Positions 9,517 through 18,457 of a DNA stretch of 64,000 nucleotides are shown one piece after another. The position numbers and the translations under genes were made by a program. Every line of letters starts with the position of its first letter. The first letter of the stretch is position 1. The DNA lies in assembly GCF_019219825.1 (NCBI RefSeq), contig NZ_JAHUXH010000005.1, positions 124,001 through 188,000 on the forward strand. The letters are read 5' to 3'. The stretch is from Streptomyces sp. TRM70350 (lineage in GTDB: Bacteria > Actinomycetota > Actinomycetes > Streptomycetales > Streptomycetaceae). A model generated the notes under the pieces. The model was given only the letters and a program-made list of their open reading frames with translations. It made no database searches and had not been told where the DNA came from.

Positions 9517-9695
9517 ACCGAGCCGCCGAACCGGGCCGTCCGGCCGAAAGCCCGCGCCCCGTCCGGTCGGCGAGCCGATGCGCCCGCATGCGGAGCGGTA
9601 CGCCTGTCCTACGAACTGCCAAATGCCTGGCGCATAGGCCAATTGGCCGCCTCGGAGGCGGTTATGGACCTTGGGGCGGGGGCACACGTCGGGGT

Positions 9696-9875
9696 ATGGG
9701 CTGGACGCACGACTACAGTGACGCAGCACGCACTCGCCGCTCGGGCAACGGCCCGGGCACCCACCGCCGGGGCACCCCGCAACTGGCGGGCACCGACCCG
9801 AGGGTGGGCATCCCGCGCATTCTGCGCCGCCGGGCCCGCTGGGTCTCGGTACGGCTGCGTCACCCTCGCGGGTGA
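9696..9875 (+). CDS. Small basic protein, hypothetical
   Basis: A 59-aa reading frame rich in Arg, Gly and His lies between the hydrolase and the convergent MarP-like gene. It starts MGWTHDYSDAARTRR and ends ARWVSVRLRHPRG. There is no clear ribosome binding site and no recognisable domain. The gap would otherwise be unusually long for this region, and the size and basic composition are compatible with a real small gene. The call is tentative. A perfect 12-bp palindrome GGCCAATTGGCC lies upstream at 9637-9648. Confidence 0.3.
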   Translation: MGWTHDYSDAARTRRSGNGPGTHRRGTPQLAGTDPRVGIPRILRRRARWVSVRLRHPRG

Positions 9876-9881
9876 CGCTCG

Positions 9882-11081
9882 CTAGAGCGCGCAGCTGTCG
9901 CTGTCCACCTGCTGGCTCGCTGTACGGCCCTTGGTGATGTCCTCGCGGATCTCGTCCACGGTCAGCGCGTACCCCGTCTCGGCGTCGTCGCGGGACTTCG
10001 CGAAGACGACACCGTAGACCTCGCCCTCGGGCGTCAGCAGCGGACCGCCGGAGTTGCCCTGGCGGACGGTCGCGTACAGCGAGTAGACATCGCGGCTGAC
10101 GGTGCCCCGGTGGTAGATGTCCGGGCCGCTGGCCTCGATGCGCCCCCGCACGCGCGCGGAGCGCACGTCGTACGCGCCGTTCTCCGGGAAGCCCGCGACG
10201 ATCGCGCTGTCCCCCCTCGCCGCGTCGTCGGCGGCGAACTTCAGGGCGGGCGCGTCCAGGTCGGGTACGTCGAGTACGGCGATGTCGCGCTGCCAGTCGT
10301 ACAGGACGACCGTCGCGTCGTACCGCCGGCCCTCCCCGCCTATCTGGACGGTGGGTTCGTCGACGCCGCCCACCACGTGCGCGTTGGTCATCACGCGGCG
10401 CTCGCCGAAGACGAAGCCGGTGCCTTCCAGGACCTTGCCGCAGCTCTGGGCGGTGCCCATCACCTTGACGATGGAGCGCTGGGCGCGCGCGGCGACGGGA
10501 CTGTTGGCCAGGGCCGGGTCGGGCGGCTGCACCTCGGTGATGGGCTCGTTGGCGAACGGGCTGAAGACCTGCGGGAAACCGTTCTGCTTGAGCACCGAGG
10601 AGAAGTCGGTGAACCACGTGTCGGCCTGCCCGGGCAGCACCTGGTCCACGCCGAACAGCACCTTGGAGTTGCGCACCTCCTTGCCGATGGTCGGTATCGT
10701 CGTCTGGGCCAGCAGAGAGCCGAGCAGCCACGCCACCAGCAGCATGGCGACGACGTTGACGAGGGCGCCGCCGGTGGCGTCCAGGGCGCGGGCCGGGGAC
10801 CAGGTGATGTACCGGCGCAGCTTGTTGCCGAGGTGGGTCGTCAGGGCCTGGCCGACCGAGGCGCAGACGATCACGACGACGACCGCGACGACGGCGGCGG
10901 TCGTGCTCACCTCCGAGCTGTCGGTCAGCGCGTCCCAGATGACGGGCAGCGTGTAGACGGCGACGAGGCCGCCGCCCAGGAAGCCGATCACCGACAGGAT
11001 GCCGACGACGAAGCCCTGGCGGTAGCCCACGATCGCGAACCAGACGGCGGCGACCAGCAACAGGATGTCCAGCACGTTCAC
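9882..11081 (-). CDS. MarP-family membrane serine protease
   Basis: This 399-aa protein has an N-terminal CvpA-like domain with four hydrophobic helices (about residues 1-125) and an extracytoplasmic trypsin-like protease domain. The triad is His235 in TNAHVVGG, Asp266 in DWQRDIAVLD and Ser344 in RQGNSGGP. Cys214 and Cys397 sit where Mycobacterium tuberculosis MarP forms its regulatory disulfide. That homologue is required for acid and oxidative-stress resistance by processing a peptidoglycan hydrolase. A similar envelope-stress role is inferred here. The next gene on the strand (Nudix) starts upstream after a 78-bp gap. Confidence 0.92.
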   Translation of the reverse strand: MNVLDILLLVAAVWFAIVGYRQGFVVGILSVIGFLGGGLVAVYTLPVIWDALTDSSEVSTTAAVVAVVVVIVCASVGQALTTHLGNKLRRYITWSPARALDATGGALVNVVAMLLVAWLLGSLLAQTTIPTIGKEVRNSKVLFGVDQVLPGQADTWFTDFSSVLKQNGFPQVFSPFANEPITEVQPPDPALANSPVAARAQRSIVKVMGTAQSCGKVLEGTGFVFGERRVMTNAHVVGGVDEPTVQIGGEGRRYDATVVLYDWQRDIAVLDVPDLDAPALKFAADDAARGDSAIVAGFPENGAYDVRSARVRGRIEASGPDIYHRGTVSRDVYSLYATVRQGNSGGPLLTPEGEVYGVVFAKSRDDAETGYALTVDEIREDITKGRTASQQVDSDSCAL

Positions 11082-11159
11082 CGCTTCAAGCCTCGCCTCA
11101 TCACTTCGCGATCACTCCTGGTCGGCCGGGGGCCCGGCCACAGCACGAGGGCCACCCTG

Positions 11160-11855
11160 TCATGACCGCCAGTCGAGCGGGACCTGCTTGTCGCGGTCCC
11201 ACGGTCTCTCCCAGCCCGCGTAGTGCAGCAGGCGGTCGATGATTCCGGCCGTGAAGCCCCAGACAAGGGCGGATTCGACCAGAAATGCCGGACCTCGGTG
11301 GCCGCTGGGGTGGACGGTGGTGGCGCGGTTGGCGGGGTCCGTGAGATCCGCCACGGGGACGGTGAAGACCCGGGCCGTCTCATTCGGGTCCACCACTCCC
11401 ACCGGGGTCGGCTCCCGCCACCAGCCCAGCACCGGCGTCACAACGAAGCCGCTGACCGGGATGTAGAGCTTGGGCAGCACGCCGAACAGCTGCACCCCGG
11501 ACGGGTCCAGGCCGGTCTCCTCCTCCGCCTCGCGCAGCGCGGCCCGCAGCGGCCCGTCGCCCTGCGGGTCGCCGTCCTCGGGGTCGAGGGCGCCGCCGGG
11601 GAAGGACGGCTGTCCGGCGTGCGAGCGCAGCGAGCTCGCCCGCTCCATCAGCAGCAGCTCGGGGCCGCGCTCGCCCTCGCCGAACAGGATGAGTACGGCG
11701 GACTGGCGGCCGGCGCCGTCCTTCGGGGGCAGGAAACGGCTCAGATGGAGGGCCTCGACCGTCTCCGCGGCGCGCACGACCGGGTCCAGCCAGTCGGGCA
11801 GCCCCTCCGTGCTGAGCACCACCGGGCCGCCCTGTGTCTCGCTCGCATGTGTCAT
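11160..11855 (-). CDS. Nudix hydrolase, CoA-pyrophosphatase type
   Basis: This 231-aa enzyme has the Nudix box core AALREAEEETGL and the upstream CoA-diphosphatase (UPF0035-type) signature SSLRSHAGQPSFPGGALDP. It probably cleaves CoA or acyl-CoA into phosphopantetheine and 3',5'-ADP, a housekeeping role. A short insertion lies between the GG and the Nudix helix. The ATG at 11855 is preferred to an upstream start because GGGGGTGG precedes it. Confidence 0.85.
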   Translation of the reverse strand: MTHASETQGGPVVLSTEGLPDWLDPVVRAAETVEALHLSRFLPPKDGAGRQSAVLILFGEGERGPELLLMERASSLRSHAGQPSFPGGALDPEDGDPQGDGPLRAALREAEEETGLDPSGVQLFGVLPKLYIPVSGFVVTPVLGWWREPTPVGVVDPNETARVFTVPVADLTDPANRATTVHPSGHRGPAFLVESALVWGFTAGIIDRLLHYAGWERPWDRDKQVPLDWRS

Positions 11856-11937
11856 CGCCACCCCCGTCGTCCTGATGCATCCAACGCGGAACGGCACCGA
11901 GATCGTTCCGGTCGGGGCGAACGCGTCGCTGCTTTCC

Positions 11938-13080
11938 TCATCCGGCCCCCAGCGGCGGGGCCGGTTTGCCGCCCGCGTCCAGATACGCCTGTGGGGGTTT
12001 CAGACGCTGACCCGGGAAGCCGCCCTTCTCGTACTTGAGCAGCTTCTTCGCCTTCTCCGCGTCCGTCTCGCCCTCGCCGTAGGCCGGGCAGAGCGGGGCG
12101 ATGGGGCAGGCGCCGCAGGCGGGCTTGCGGGCGTGGCAGATGCGGCGGCCGTGCCAGATCACGTGGTGGGAGAGGTCCGTCCAGTCACTCTTGGGGAAGA
12201 GCGCGCCGACGGCGGCCTCGATCTTGTCGGGGTCCGTCTCGTCGGTCCACCGCCAGCGCCGCACCAGCCGCTGGAAGTGCGTGTCGACGGTGATGCCCGG
12301 GCGGCCGAAGGCGTTGCCGAGCACGACGAAGGCGGTCTTGCGGCCTACGCCGGGCAGCTTGACGAGGTCTTCGAGCCGGTCCGGGACCTCACCGCCGAAG
12401 TCCTCCGTGAGGGCCTTGGACAGCCCTGTCACCGACTTGGTCTTGGCCCGGAAGAAGCCGCACGGCCGGAGGATCTCCTCGACTTCCTCCGGGTTGGCGG
12501 CGGCCAGGTCCTCCGGGGTCGGGTACTTCGCGAACAGGGCCGGGGTCGTCTGGTTGACGCGCAGGTCGGTGGTCTGGGCGGACAGGACCGTGGCGACCAG
12601 GAGCTGGAAGGGGTTCTCGAAGTCGAGCTCCGGGTGGGCGTACGGGTAGACCTCGGCGAGTTCGCGGTTGATCCGGCGGGCCCGGCGGACCAGGGCGGTA
12701 CGGGACTCGCCGCTCGGCGGCTTCGGGGTGACGGTCTTCGCGGGGGCGGCCTTCTTCACGGGGGCGGAGGCCTTCTTGGGGGCGACGGTGGGCTTCTTGC
12801 GGGCGAGCGTGGCCTTCTTGACGGGACCGGCGCTCTTGGCGGTGGCTTTCCGGGCCGGAGTCTTCTTGGCGGGAGCCTTCTTGGCGGGAGCCGTCTTTGC
12901 CGCAGCCGTCTTTGCCGCAGCCTTCTTTGCCGCCGCCGACTTTGCAGGGGCGGCTTTCCTGGTGGCGGCTTTCTCAGCAGGAACGACCTTCTTCACATCC
13001 GTCCGCTTTGCCGCCTTTGCCGCTTTTTCTCCGCCGCCGGAATCCTGTTCGCCCACAGCGGAATCTCGACGTACAACCAC
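11938..13080 (-). CDS. nth: Endonuclease III with Lys/Ala-rich N-terminal tail
   Basis: This base-excision-repair DNA glycosylase/AP lyase removes oxidised pyrimidines. The helix-hairpin-helix LPGVGRKTA holds catalytic Lys248, and TVDTHF holds Asp266. The [4Fe-4S] cluster ligands are Cys315, Cys322, Cys325 and Cys331 in a C-x6-C-x2-C-x5-C pattern. Residues 15-122 are an unusual tail of AAKK/PAKK repeats resembling histone H1 tails and the C-terminus of streptomycete HupS. It could raise non-specific DNA affinity. The exact start is uncertain, because an internal start would shorten the tail. Confidence 0.92.
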   Translation of the reverse strand: MVVRRDSAVGEQDSGGGEKAAKAAKRTDVKKVVPAEKAATRKAAPAKSAAAKKAAAKTAAAKTAPAKKAPAKKTPARKATAKSAGPVKKATLARKKPTVAPKKASAPVKKAAPAKTVTPKPPSGESRTALVRRARRINRELAEVYPYAHPELDFENPFQLLVATVLSAQTTDLRVNQTTPALFAKYPTPEDLAAANPEEVEEILRPCGFFRAKTKSVTGLSKALTEDFGGEVPDRLEDLVKLPGVGRKTAFVVLGNAFGRPGITVDTHFQRLVRRWRWTDETDPDKIEAAVGALFPKSDWTDLSHHVIWHGRRICHARKPACGACPIAPLCPAYGEGETDAEKAKKLLKYEKGGFPGQRLKPPQAYLDAGGKPAPPLGAG

Positions 13081-13227
13081 CCGCGCAGCCCCCTAGGCCT
13101 GTGCTCTCACCGGCGTTTTGGACACCCGGCCAGCCTAAGCCCCGGCACCGACATCCGCCCCGGACCCCGAAGATCAGCGCCCAATTGGACCCCTGCCGCT
13201 TACCACGGCACAGCGGTGCGGCATCCT

Positions 13228-13241
13228 TGTGACAGATCACA
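13228..13241. promoter_or_regulatory. Inverted repeat TGTGA-CAGA-TCACA upstream of crp
   Basis: A perfect 5-bp inverted repeat with Crp/Fnr-type half sites lies about 92 bases before the crp start codon. Canonical Crp sites use TGTGA-N6-TCACA, while this one has a 4-bp spacer. It may be a site for another Crp/Fnr-family protein, or an autoregulatory site with unusual spacing. Confidence 0.35.
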
Positions 13242-13332
13242 CTGTTTGGACCGTCCGGCAAAATGGGCACCAGGGTGCCTTGGTACACCGGGGGAACAAC
13301 ATCCCCTGAGCAGGTCGACAAGGAGAGAACTC

Positions 13333-14007
13333 GTGGACGACGTTCTGCGGCGCAATCCGCTCTTCGCGGCGCTCGACGACGAGCAGGCCGCGGAGCTGCG
13401 CGCCTCCATGAGTGAGGTGACCCTCGCGCGGGGTGACTCCCTCTTCCACGAGGGCGACCCGGGCGACCGGCTCTACGTGGTCACCGAGGGCAAGGTGAAG
13501 CTGCACCGCACCTCACCCGACGGCCGCGAGAACATGCTGGCCGTGGTCGGCCCCGGCGAGCTCATCGGTGAGCTGTCGCTCTTCGACCCGGGCCCGCGTA
13601 CGGCGACCGCCACCGCGCTGACCGAGGTCAAGCTGCTCGGCCTCGGCCACGGCGACCTCCAGCCCTGGCTGAACGCCCGCCCCGAGGTCGCCGCCGCGCT
13701 GCTGCGTGCCGTGGCCCGGCGACTGCGCAAGACCAACGACGCGATGTCCGACCTCGTCTTCTCGGACGTCCCCGGCCGTGTCGCGCGCGCCCTGCTGGAC
13801 CTGTCCCGCCGGTTCGGCGTGCAGTCCGAGGAGGGCATCCACGTCGTCCACGACCTCACGCAGGAGGAGCTGGCCCAGCTGGTCGGCGCGTCCCGCGAGA
13901 CGGTCAACAAGGCGCTGGCCGACTTCGCCCAGCGCGGGTGGCTGCGGCTGGAGGCACGCGCGGTGATCCTGCTGGACGTGGAGCGCCTCGCGAAGCGCTC
14001 GCGGTAA
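13333..14007 (+). CDS. crp: Cyclic-nucleotide-binding transcriptional regulator Crp
   Basis: This 224-aa regulator equals the length of S. coelicolor Crp (SCO3571), which controls germination, development and antibiotic production. The N-terminal cNMP-binding beta-roll carries GELIGELSLFDPGPRTATA. The C-terminal winged helix carries LTQEELAQLVGASRETVNKAL as the recognition region. The GTG start follows AGGAGAG closely. The gene is divergent from nth, and their roughly 250-bp intergenic region contains the inverted repeat noted above. Confidence 0.95.
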   Translation: MDDVLRRNPLFAALDDEQAAELRASMSEVTLARGDSLFHEGDPGDRLYVVTEGKVKLHRTSPDGRENMLAVVGPGELIGELSLFDPGPRTATATALTEVKLLGLGHGDLQPWLNARPEVAAALLRAVARRLRKTNDAMSDLVFSDVPGRVARALLDLSRRFGVQSEEGIHVVHDLTQEELAQLVGASRETVNKALADFAQRGWLRLEARAVILLDVERLAKRSR

Positions 14008-14039
14008 CGGCCGCTGGGGGCCGAGGGACCGGCACCGCG

Positions 14040-14855
14040 GTGAAGCCGCCCCCCAAGGGCCTCGACTCCGAGGGCTGCCTCGCGCGAGAGGGCTCCCTCG
14101 CGCGCGTGCAGGCCCCGTTCCGTCCGGTCGTCGCCGCAGCCCGCGACCGGCTGCCGGACGTCTTCGGCGCGCGGCTGCACAGCGCGTACCTCTACGGGTC
14201 GATTCCGCGCGGCACCGCGCGCGTGGGGCGCAGTGATCTGGATCTGCTGGTCGCGCTCCGGGAGGAGCCCGGTGACGCGGACCGCGCCGCCGCCCGTGCC
14301 CTGGGCGAGGCGCTGGACAGGGAGTTCCCCGAGATCGACGGGGTCGGGACGCTGCTGTACGGCCGCGCGCGGCTGCTGAGTGAGCTGGAGACGTACGACC
14401 TGGGGTGGTTCGTCGCCTGTCTGTGTACGCCGCTGCTCGGGGCGGACCTCGCCGAGCAGCTGCCTCGCTACCGCCCCGACAGCCTCCTCGCGCGCGAGAC
14501 CAACGGCGACCTCGCCCTGCTGCTGCCGCGCTGGCGTGAACGCATCGCGGGCGTCGAGGACACGGACGTGGCCCGGCGGCCGCTCGTCCGGTTCATGTCC
14601 CGGCATCTCGTCCGCACCGGGTTCACGCTCGTGATGCCCCGCTGGGGCGGCTGGACCAGCGACCTGGTGGAGATGGCCGGGATCTTCGGCGCGTACTACC
14701 CCCAGCGCGCGGAGCAGGTGCGCGCGGCGGCCGCCTTGGGGTACGAGCCCACCGGCGAGCGTGCCGTCCTGAAGGCGTACGTCGACGACTTCGGCCCCTG
14801 GCTCGCCGAGGAGTACGCGCGCGTGCACGGCGTCAAGGCGCCAAGGCCCGACTGA
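14040..14855 (+). CDS. Nucleotidyltransferase-domain protein
   Basis: This 271-aa protein has the minimal nucleotidyltransferase signature YLYGSIPRGTARVGRSDLDL, with GS and D-x-D (residues about 57-76). The C-terminal half is alpha-helical, as in small aminoglycoside-type or MNT-like nucleotidyltransferases. The start GTG lies 33 bases after crp and may be co-transcribed with it. The substrate is unknown. Confidence 0.7.
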   Translation: MKPPPKGLDSEGCLAREGSLARVQAPFRPVVAAARDRLPDVFGARLHSAYLYGSIPRGTARVGRSDLDLLVALREEPGDADRAAARALGEALDREFPEIDGVGTLLYGRARLLSELETYDLGWFVACLCTPLLGADLAEQLPRYRPDSLLARETNGDLALLLPRWRERIAGVEDTDVARRPLVRFMSRHLVRTGFTLVMPRWGGWTSDLVEMAGIFGAYYPQRAEQVRAAAALGYEPTGERAVLKAYVDDFGPWLAEEYARVHGVKAPRPD

Positions 14856-14890
14856 ACGGGCCGACGCCGACCCGGACCTTGAGACAGGCA

Positions 14891-15721
14891 CTAGATGAGC
14901 CCGTGCTCCTCCAGGTAGTCCAGCTGGGCCCGTACCGAAAGCTCCGCCGCCGGCCACAGGGAGCGGTCCACGTCGGCGTACACATGGGCGACGATCTGGG
15001 ACGGCGTCCGGTAGCCGTCCTCGACGGCCGTCTCGATCTGGGCGAGGCGGTGGGCGCGGTGGGCGAGGTAGTACTCCACGGCGCCCTGGGCGTCGTCCAG
15101 GACCGGCCCGTGGCCCGGGAGGACGACGTGGACGCCGTCGTCGACGGTGAGGGACCTCAGACGCCGCAGGGAGTCCAGATAGTCGCCCAGACGGCCGTCG
15201 GGGTGCGCCACGACCGTCGTACCGCGGCCCAGGACGGTGTCGCCCGTCAGCACCGCCCGGTCGGCCGGGAGATGGAAGCTGAGCGAGTCCGCGGTGTGGC
15301 CGGGCGTCGGCACGACCCGCAGCTCCAGCCCGCCGACCCGGACCACGCCCCCGGCGGTCAGCCCTTCGTCGCCCAGCCGCAGCGCCGGGTCCAGCGCCCG
15401 CACCTTGGTGCCGGTCAGCTCGGCGAAGCGGGCGGCACCGGCGGCGTGGTCGGGGTGACCGTGGGTCAGCAGGGTCAGGGCGACGCGCTTGCCGGACCGC
15501 TCGGCGGTGTCGACGACGTTGCGCAGGTGGCCCTCGTCCAGGGGGCCCGGGTCGACCACGACGGCCACCGGGGAGTCGGGCTCGGACAGGATCCAGGTGT
15601 TCGTGCCGTCCAGGGTCATCGCGGACGGATTGGGCGCGAGGACGTTGACGGCCCGCGGGGTGGCCGGGCCCGAGAGGGCCCCGCCACGCGGCTGGCCGGG
15701 GAGGGCGGCTGCGTCGGTCAT
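14891..15721 (-). CDS. Metallo-beta-lactamase-fold hydrolase (LACTB2-like)
   Basis: This 276-aa enzyme has the metal-binding motif THGHPDHAAG, the later His in TPGHTADSLSF, the bridging Asp in LTGDTVLG and the last His in LPGHGP. A helical C-terminal domain resembling that of the LACTB2/ribonuclease-like hydrolases follows. The start at 15721 is chosen for GGGAGG upstream. It begins a minus-strand run with the Nudix and RidA genes, suggesting a small housekeeping set. The substrate is unknown. Confidence 0.8.
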   Translation of the reverse strand: MTDAAALPGQPRGGALSGPATPRAVNVLAPNPSAMTLDGTNTWILSEPDSPVAVVVDPGPLDEGHLRNVVDTAERSGKRVALTLLTHGHPDHAAGAARFAELTGTKVRALDPALRLGDEGLTAGGVVRVGGLELRVVPTPGHTADSLSFHLPADRAVLTGDTVLGRGTTVVAHPDGRLGDYLDSLRRLRSLTVDDGVHVVLPGHGPVLDDAQGAVEYYLAHRAHRLAQIETAVEDGYRTPSQIVAHVYADVDRSLWPAAELSVRAQLDYLEEHGLI

Positions 15722-15800
15722 GCCGCCGAGCCTCCCCGTCGGGATGTGCTTGGTCAACTCCTCGGCCGAGACCTGTCACCCACCTCCATGGACAGAACAA

Positions 15801-16691
15801 CTAAGTCCCGGAATCGTCGTGGGGTGATCGCCGGGACACCCGCGGAAGAACCTTGGTGAACTCGTCGTGGCCCGGCCAGGAGAGCACGATCTCCTCGCCC
15901 TCCAGACGGGCCTGTGCCAGGACGGGCGTCAGGTCGCGGCCCGGAGCCGCCGCGAGCGCCTCGGCGGCCGTCTCGTAGGCCGTCAGCTGCCGCAGCGTCG
16001 CGATCGTGGGCGGCATCATCAGCAGCTCGCCCTTGTCGTACGACGCCGCCGCCTCGGCCGGCCGGATCCACACCGTGCGGTCCGCCTCCGTGGACGCGTT
16101 GCGGGTGCGCTGCCCCTCGGGGAGGGCGGCGACGAAGAACCAGGTGTCGTAGCGGCGGGCCTCGAACTCCGGGGTGATCCAGCGCGTCCAGGCGCCCAGC
16201 AGGTCGGAGCGCAGCACCAGGCCGCGGCGGTCCAGGAACTCCGCGAAGGAGAGGTCGCGCGCGACCAGGGCGGCGCGGTCGGCCTCCCAGCCGGGGCCGG
16301 TCGTGTCGCCGACGACCGAGTCGGGGGTGGGCCCGGCCAGGAGGACGCCCGCCTCCTCGTACGTCTCCCGCACGGCCGCGCAGACGATCGCCTGGGCGGC
16401 CGACCCGTCGACGCCGAGCCGGTTCGCCCACCACGCGCGCGTGGGGCCCGCCCAGCCGACCTGACGGTCGTCGTCCCGCGGATCGACGCCGCCGCCCGGG
16501 TACGCGTAGGCGCCCGCCGCGAAGGCCATGGATGCGCGGCGGCGCAGCATGTGGACGACGGGGCCGGTGCCGGTGTCCTTGAGCAGCATGACCGTGGCCG
16601 CGCGCCTGGGGGTCACCGGCGTGAGGGTGCCCGCCGCCAGCGCGCGGATCCGGTCCGGCCACTCCGGGGGGTACCACTGACCGTTCGCCAT
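15801..16691 (-). CDS. Nudix hydrolase, NUDT19-like
   Basis: This 296-aa protein has YPGGGVDP, a long insertion, then the Nudix helix AAVRETYEEAGVLL. The insertion between the Gly pair and the REx2EE motif is characteristic of the NUDT19/RP2-like branch, whose known members hydrolyse CoA derivatives. Translation starts at MANGQWYPP. It lies 79 bases upstream of the MBL-fold gene on the same strand. Confidence 0.8.
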   Translation of the reverse strand: MANGQWYPPEWPDRIRALAAGTLTPVTPRRAATVMLLKDTGTGPVVHMLRRRASMAFAAGAYAYPGGGVDPRDDDRQVGWAGPTRAWWANRLGVDGSAAQAIVCAAVRETYEEAGVLLAGPTPDSVVGDTTGPGWEADRAALVARDLSFAEFLDRRGLVLRSDLLGAWTRWITPEFEARRYDTWFFVAALPEGQRTRNASTEADRTVWIRPAEAAASYDKGELLMMPPTIATLRQLTAYETAAEALAAAPGRDLTPVLAQARLEGEEIVLSWPGHDEFTKVLPRVSRRSPHDDSGT

Positions 16692-16749
16692 GGGCGCGAG
16701 GCTATCCCGTGGTGAGCGGATGTTCGAGAGGCGATGATCACCTCGGGGG

Positions 16750-17217
16750 CTACGGCTGGGTGAGCTCCACCTGGATCTCGACCTCCACCGGCGCGTCCAG
16801 CGGCAGTACCGCCACGCCCACCGCGCTGCGCGCGTGCACGCCCTTGTCGCCGAGGACCTCTCCCAGCAGCTCGCTCGCGCCGTTCAGCACCGCCGGCTGA
16901 CCCGTGAAGTCCGCCGCGGAGGCGACGAACCCCACGACCTTCACCACGCGCGCGATGCGGTCCAGGTCGCCGGTGACGGACTTGACGGCGGCCAGCGCGT
17001 TCAGGGCGCAGACGCGGGCGAGGTCCTTCGCCTCCTCCGGCGTGACCTCCCCGCCGACCTTGCCGGTGAGCGGGAGCTTGCCGTCCACCATCGGGAGCTG
17101 ACCGGCGGTGTAGACGTAGGGCCCGCTCTGCACGGCCGGTTGGTAGGCGGCCAGCGGCGGGACGACCTCCGGCAGCGACAGGCCCAGCTCGGCCAGCTTC
17201 GCCTCGACCGCGCTCAC
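16750..17217 (-). CDS. RidA-family protein
   Basis: This 155-aa protein has the YjgF/YER057c/UK114 fold pattern, including VYTAGQLPMVDGKLP and a C-terminal VEVEIQVELTQP. RidA proteins deaminate reactive enamine/imine intermediates. The GTG start overlaps the stop codon of the preceding DUF4177 gene, so the two are translationally coupled. Confidence 0.85.
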   Translation of the reverse strand: MSAVEAKLAELGLSLPEVVPPLAAYQPAVQSGPYVYTAGQLPMVDGKLPLTGKVGGEVTPEEAKDLARVCALNALAAVKSVTGDLDRIARVVKVVGFVASAADFTGQPAVLNGASELLGEVLGDKGVHARSAVGVAVLPLDAPVEVEIQVELTQP

Positions 17218-17372
17218 GCCTGCTTCTCCCGCTTCAGGTAGGCCACCAGCTGCTCGGGGTTCGGCCCGGGCACGACCTGGACGAGCTCCCAGCCGTCCTC
17301 GCCCCAGGTGTCCAGAATCTGCTTCGTGGCATGGACGAGCAGCGGCACGGTTGCGTATTCCCACTTGGTCAT
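17214..17372 (-). CDS. DUF4177 small protein
   Basis: A 52-aa protein beginning MTKWEYATVPLLVHA and containing ILDTWGEDGWELVQVVPGP, the typical DUF4177 pattern. The role is unknown. It overlaps the start of the RidA gene by a GTGA junction and is transcribed away from the divergent ArsA-like pair. Confidence 0.82.
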   Translation of the reverse strand: MTKWEYATVPLLVHATKQILDTWGEDGWELVQVVPGPNPEQLVAYLKREKQA

Positions 17373-17479
17373 GAGGCCGACTGTATCCGCTGGCGGCGGC
17401 GGTCTTCGCGGGCGGCCGGAGTGAGAGTTGTCCACAGGGCGCCGGTTGGTTCCCGCGCGAACTGGTTACGCTCGAAGAC

Positions 17480-18457
17480 GTGAGCAGGCTCCAGGTCGTC
17501 AGCGGCAAGGGCGGGACCGGCAAGACGACGGTCGCCGCCGCCCTCGCGTTGGCTCTGGCCACGGAGGGGAAGCGGACGCTTCTCGTCGAGGTCGAGGGCC
17601 GACAGGGCATCGCACAGCTCTTCGAAACGGAGGCGCTGCCCTACGAGGAACGGAAGATCGCCGTCGCCCCGGGCGGCGGAGAGGTGTTCGCCCTCGCCAT
17701 CGATCCCGAACTGGCCCTTCTGGACTACCTCCAGATGTTCTACAAGCTGGGGAGCGCCGGACGGGCCCTGAAGAAGCTCGGCGCGATCGACTTCGCCACC
17801 ACCATCGCGCCCGGCCTGCGGGACGTACTGCTGACCGGCAAGGCGTGCGAGGCGGTCCGGCGCAAGGACAGGGCCGGACGGTTCGTGTACGACTACGTCG
17901 TCATGGACGCGCCGCCCACGGGCCGGATCACGCGGTTCCTGAACGTCAACGACGAGGTCGCCGGGCTGGCGAAGATCGGCCCGATACACAATCAGGCACA
18001 GGCCGTGATGCGGGTGCTGAAGTCCCGCGAGACGGCCGTCCACCTGGTGACCCTTCTGGAGGAGATGCCCGTCCAGGAGACCGCGGACGGCATCGCCGAG
18101 CTGCGGGCGGCGAACCTGCCGGTCGGGCGGGTGATGGTGAACATGGTGCGGCCCGAGGTGCTGGACGCGGCCGACCTGGAACTCGTACGGACGGTGCCGC
18201 GCGCCGATCTGGCCCGGTCGCTGTCGGCCGCCGGGCTCGGCGGGGCGCGCCGCGGGCAGAACGCCGAGAAGCTGGTGGACCCGCTGCTGGCGCAGGCCGA
18301 GGAGTACGCCGAGCGGTATCTGCTGGAGCACGAACAGCGGGCCGTCCTCGCCGAGCTGGGCCTGCCGCTGCACGAACTGCCGCTGCTCGCCGAGGGCATG
18401 GATCTGGCGGGCCTGTACGAACTGGCCACCGAGCTGCGGAAGCAGGGCATCTCATGA
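17480..18457 (+). CDS. ArsA-like anion-transporting ATPase (first of pair)
   Basis: This 325-aa P-loop ATPase has a deviant Walker A, SGKGGTGKTT, at residues 8-17 and a switch-like DAPPTGRITRF. ArsA/Get3-type ATPases form dimers, and here two paralogues are encoded back to back with a 4-bp overlap (ATGA), suggesting a heterodimer. In Streptomyces this pair sits next to wblA. The arsenite role is not supported by any ars gene nearby. Confidence 0.85.
   Translation: MSRLQVVSGKGGTGKTTVAAALALALATEGKRTLLVEVEGRQGIAQLFETEALPYEERKIAVAPGGGEVFALAIDPELALLDYLQMFYKLGSAGRALKKLGAIDFATTIAPGLRDVLLTGKACEAVRRKDRAGRFVYDYVVMDAPPTGRITRFLNVNDEVAGLAKIGPIHNQAQAVMRVLKSRETAVHLVTLLEEMPVQETADGIAELRAANLPVGRVMVNMVRPEVLDAADLELVRTVPRADLARSLSAAGLGGARRGQNAEKLVDPLLAQAEEYAERYLLEHEQRAVLAELGLPLHELPLLAEGMDLAGLYELATELRKQGIS

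Noticed and set aside
9609..9885. Overlapping small frames on both strands around the tentative 59-aa gene
   Set aside because: Low-complexity Ala/Thr/Arg sequence without a ribosome binding site; at most one of the frames can be real.
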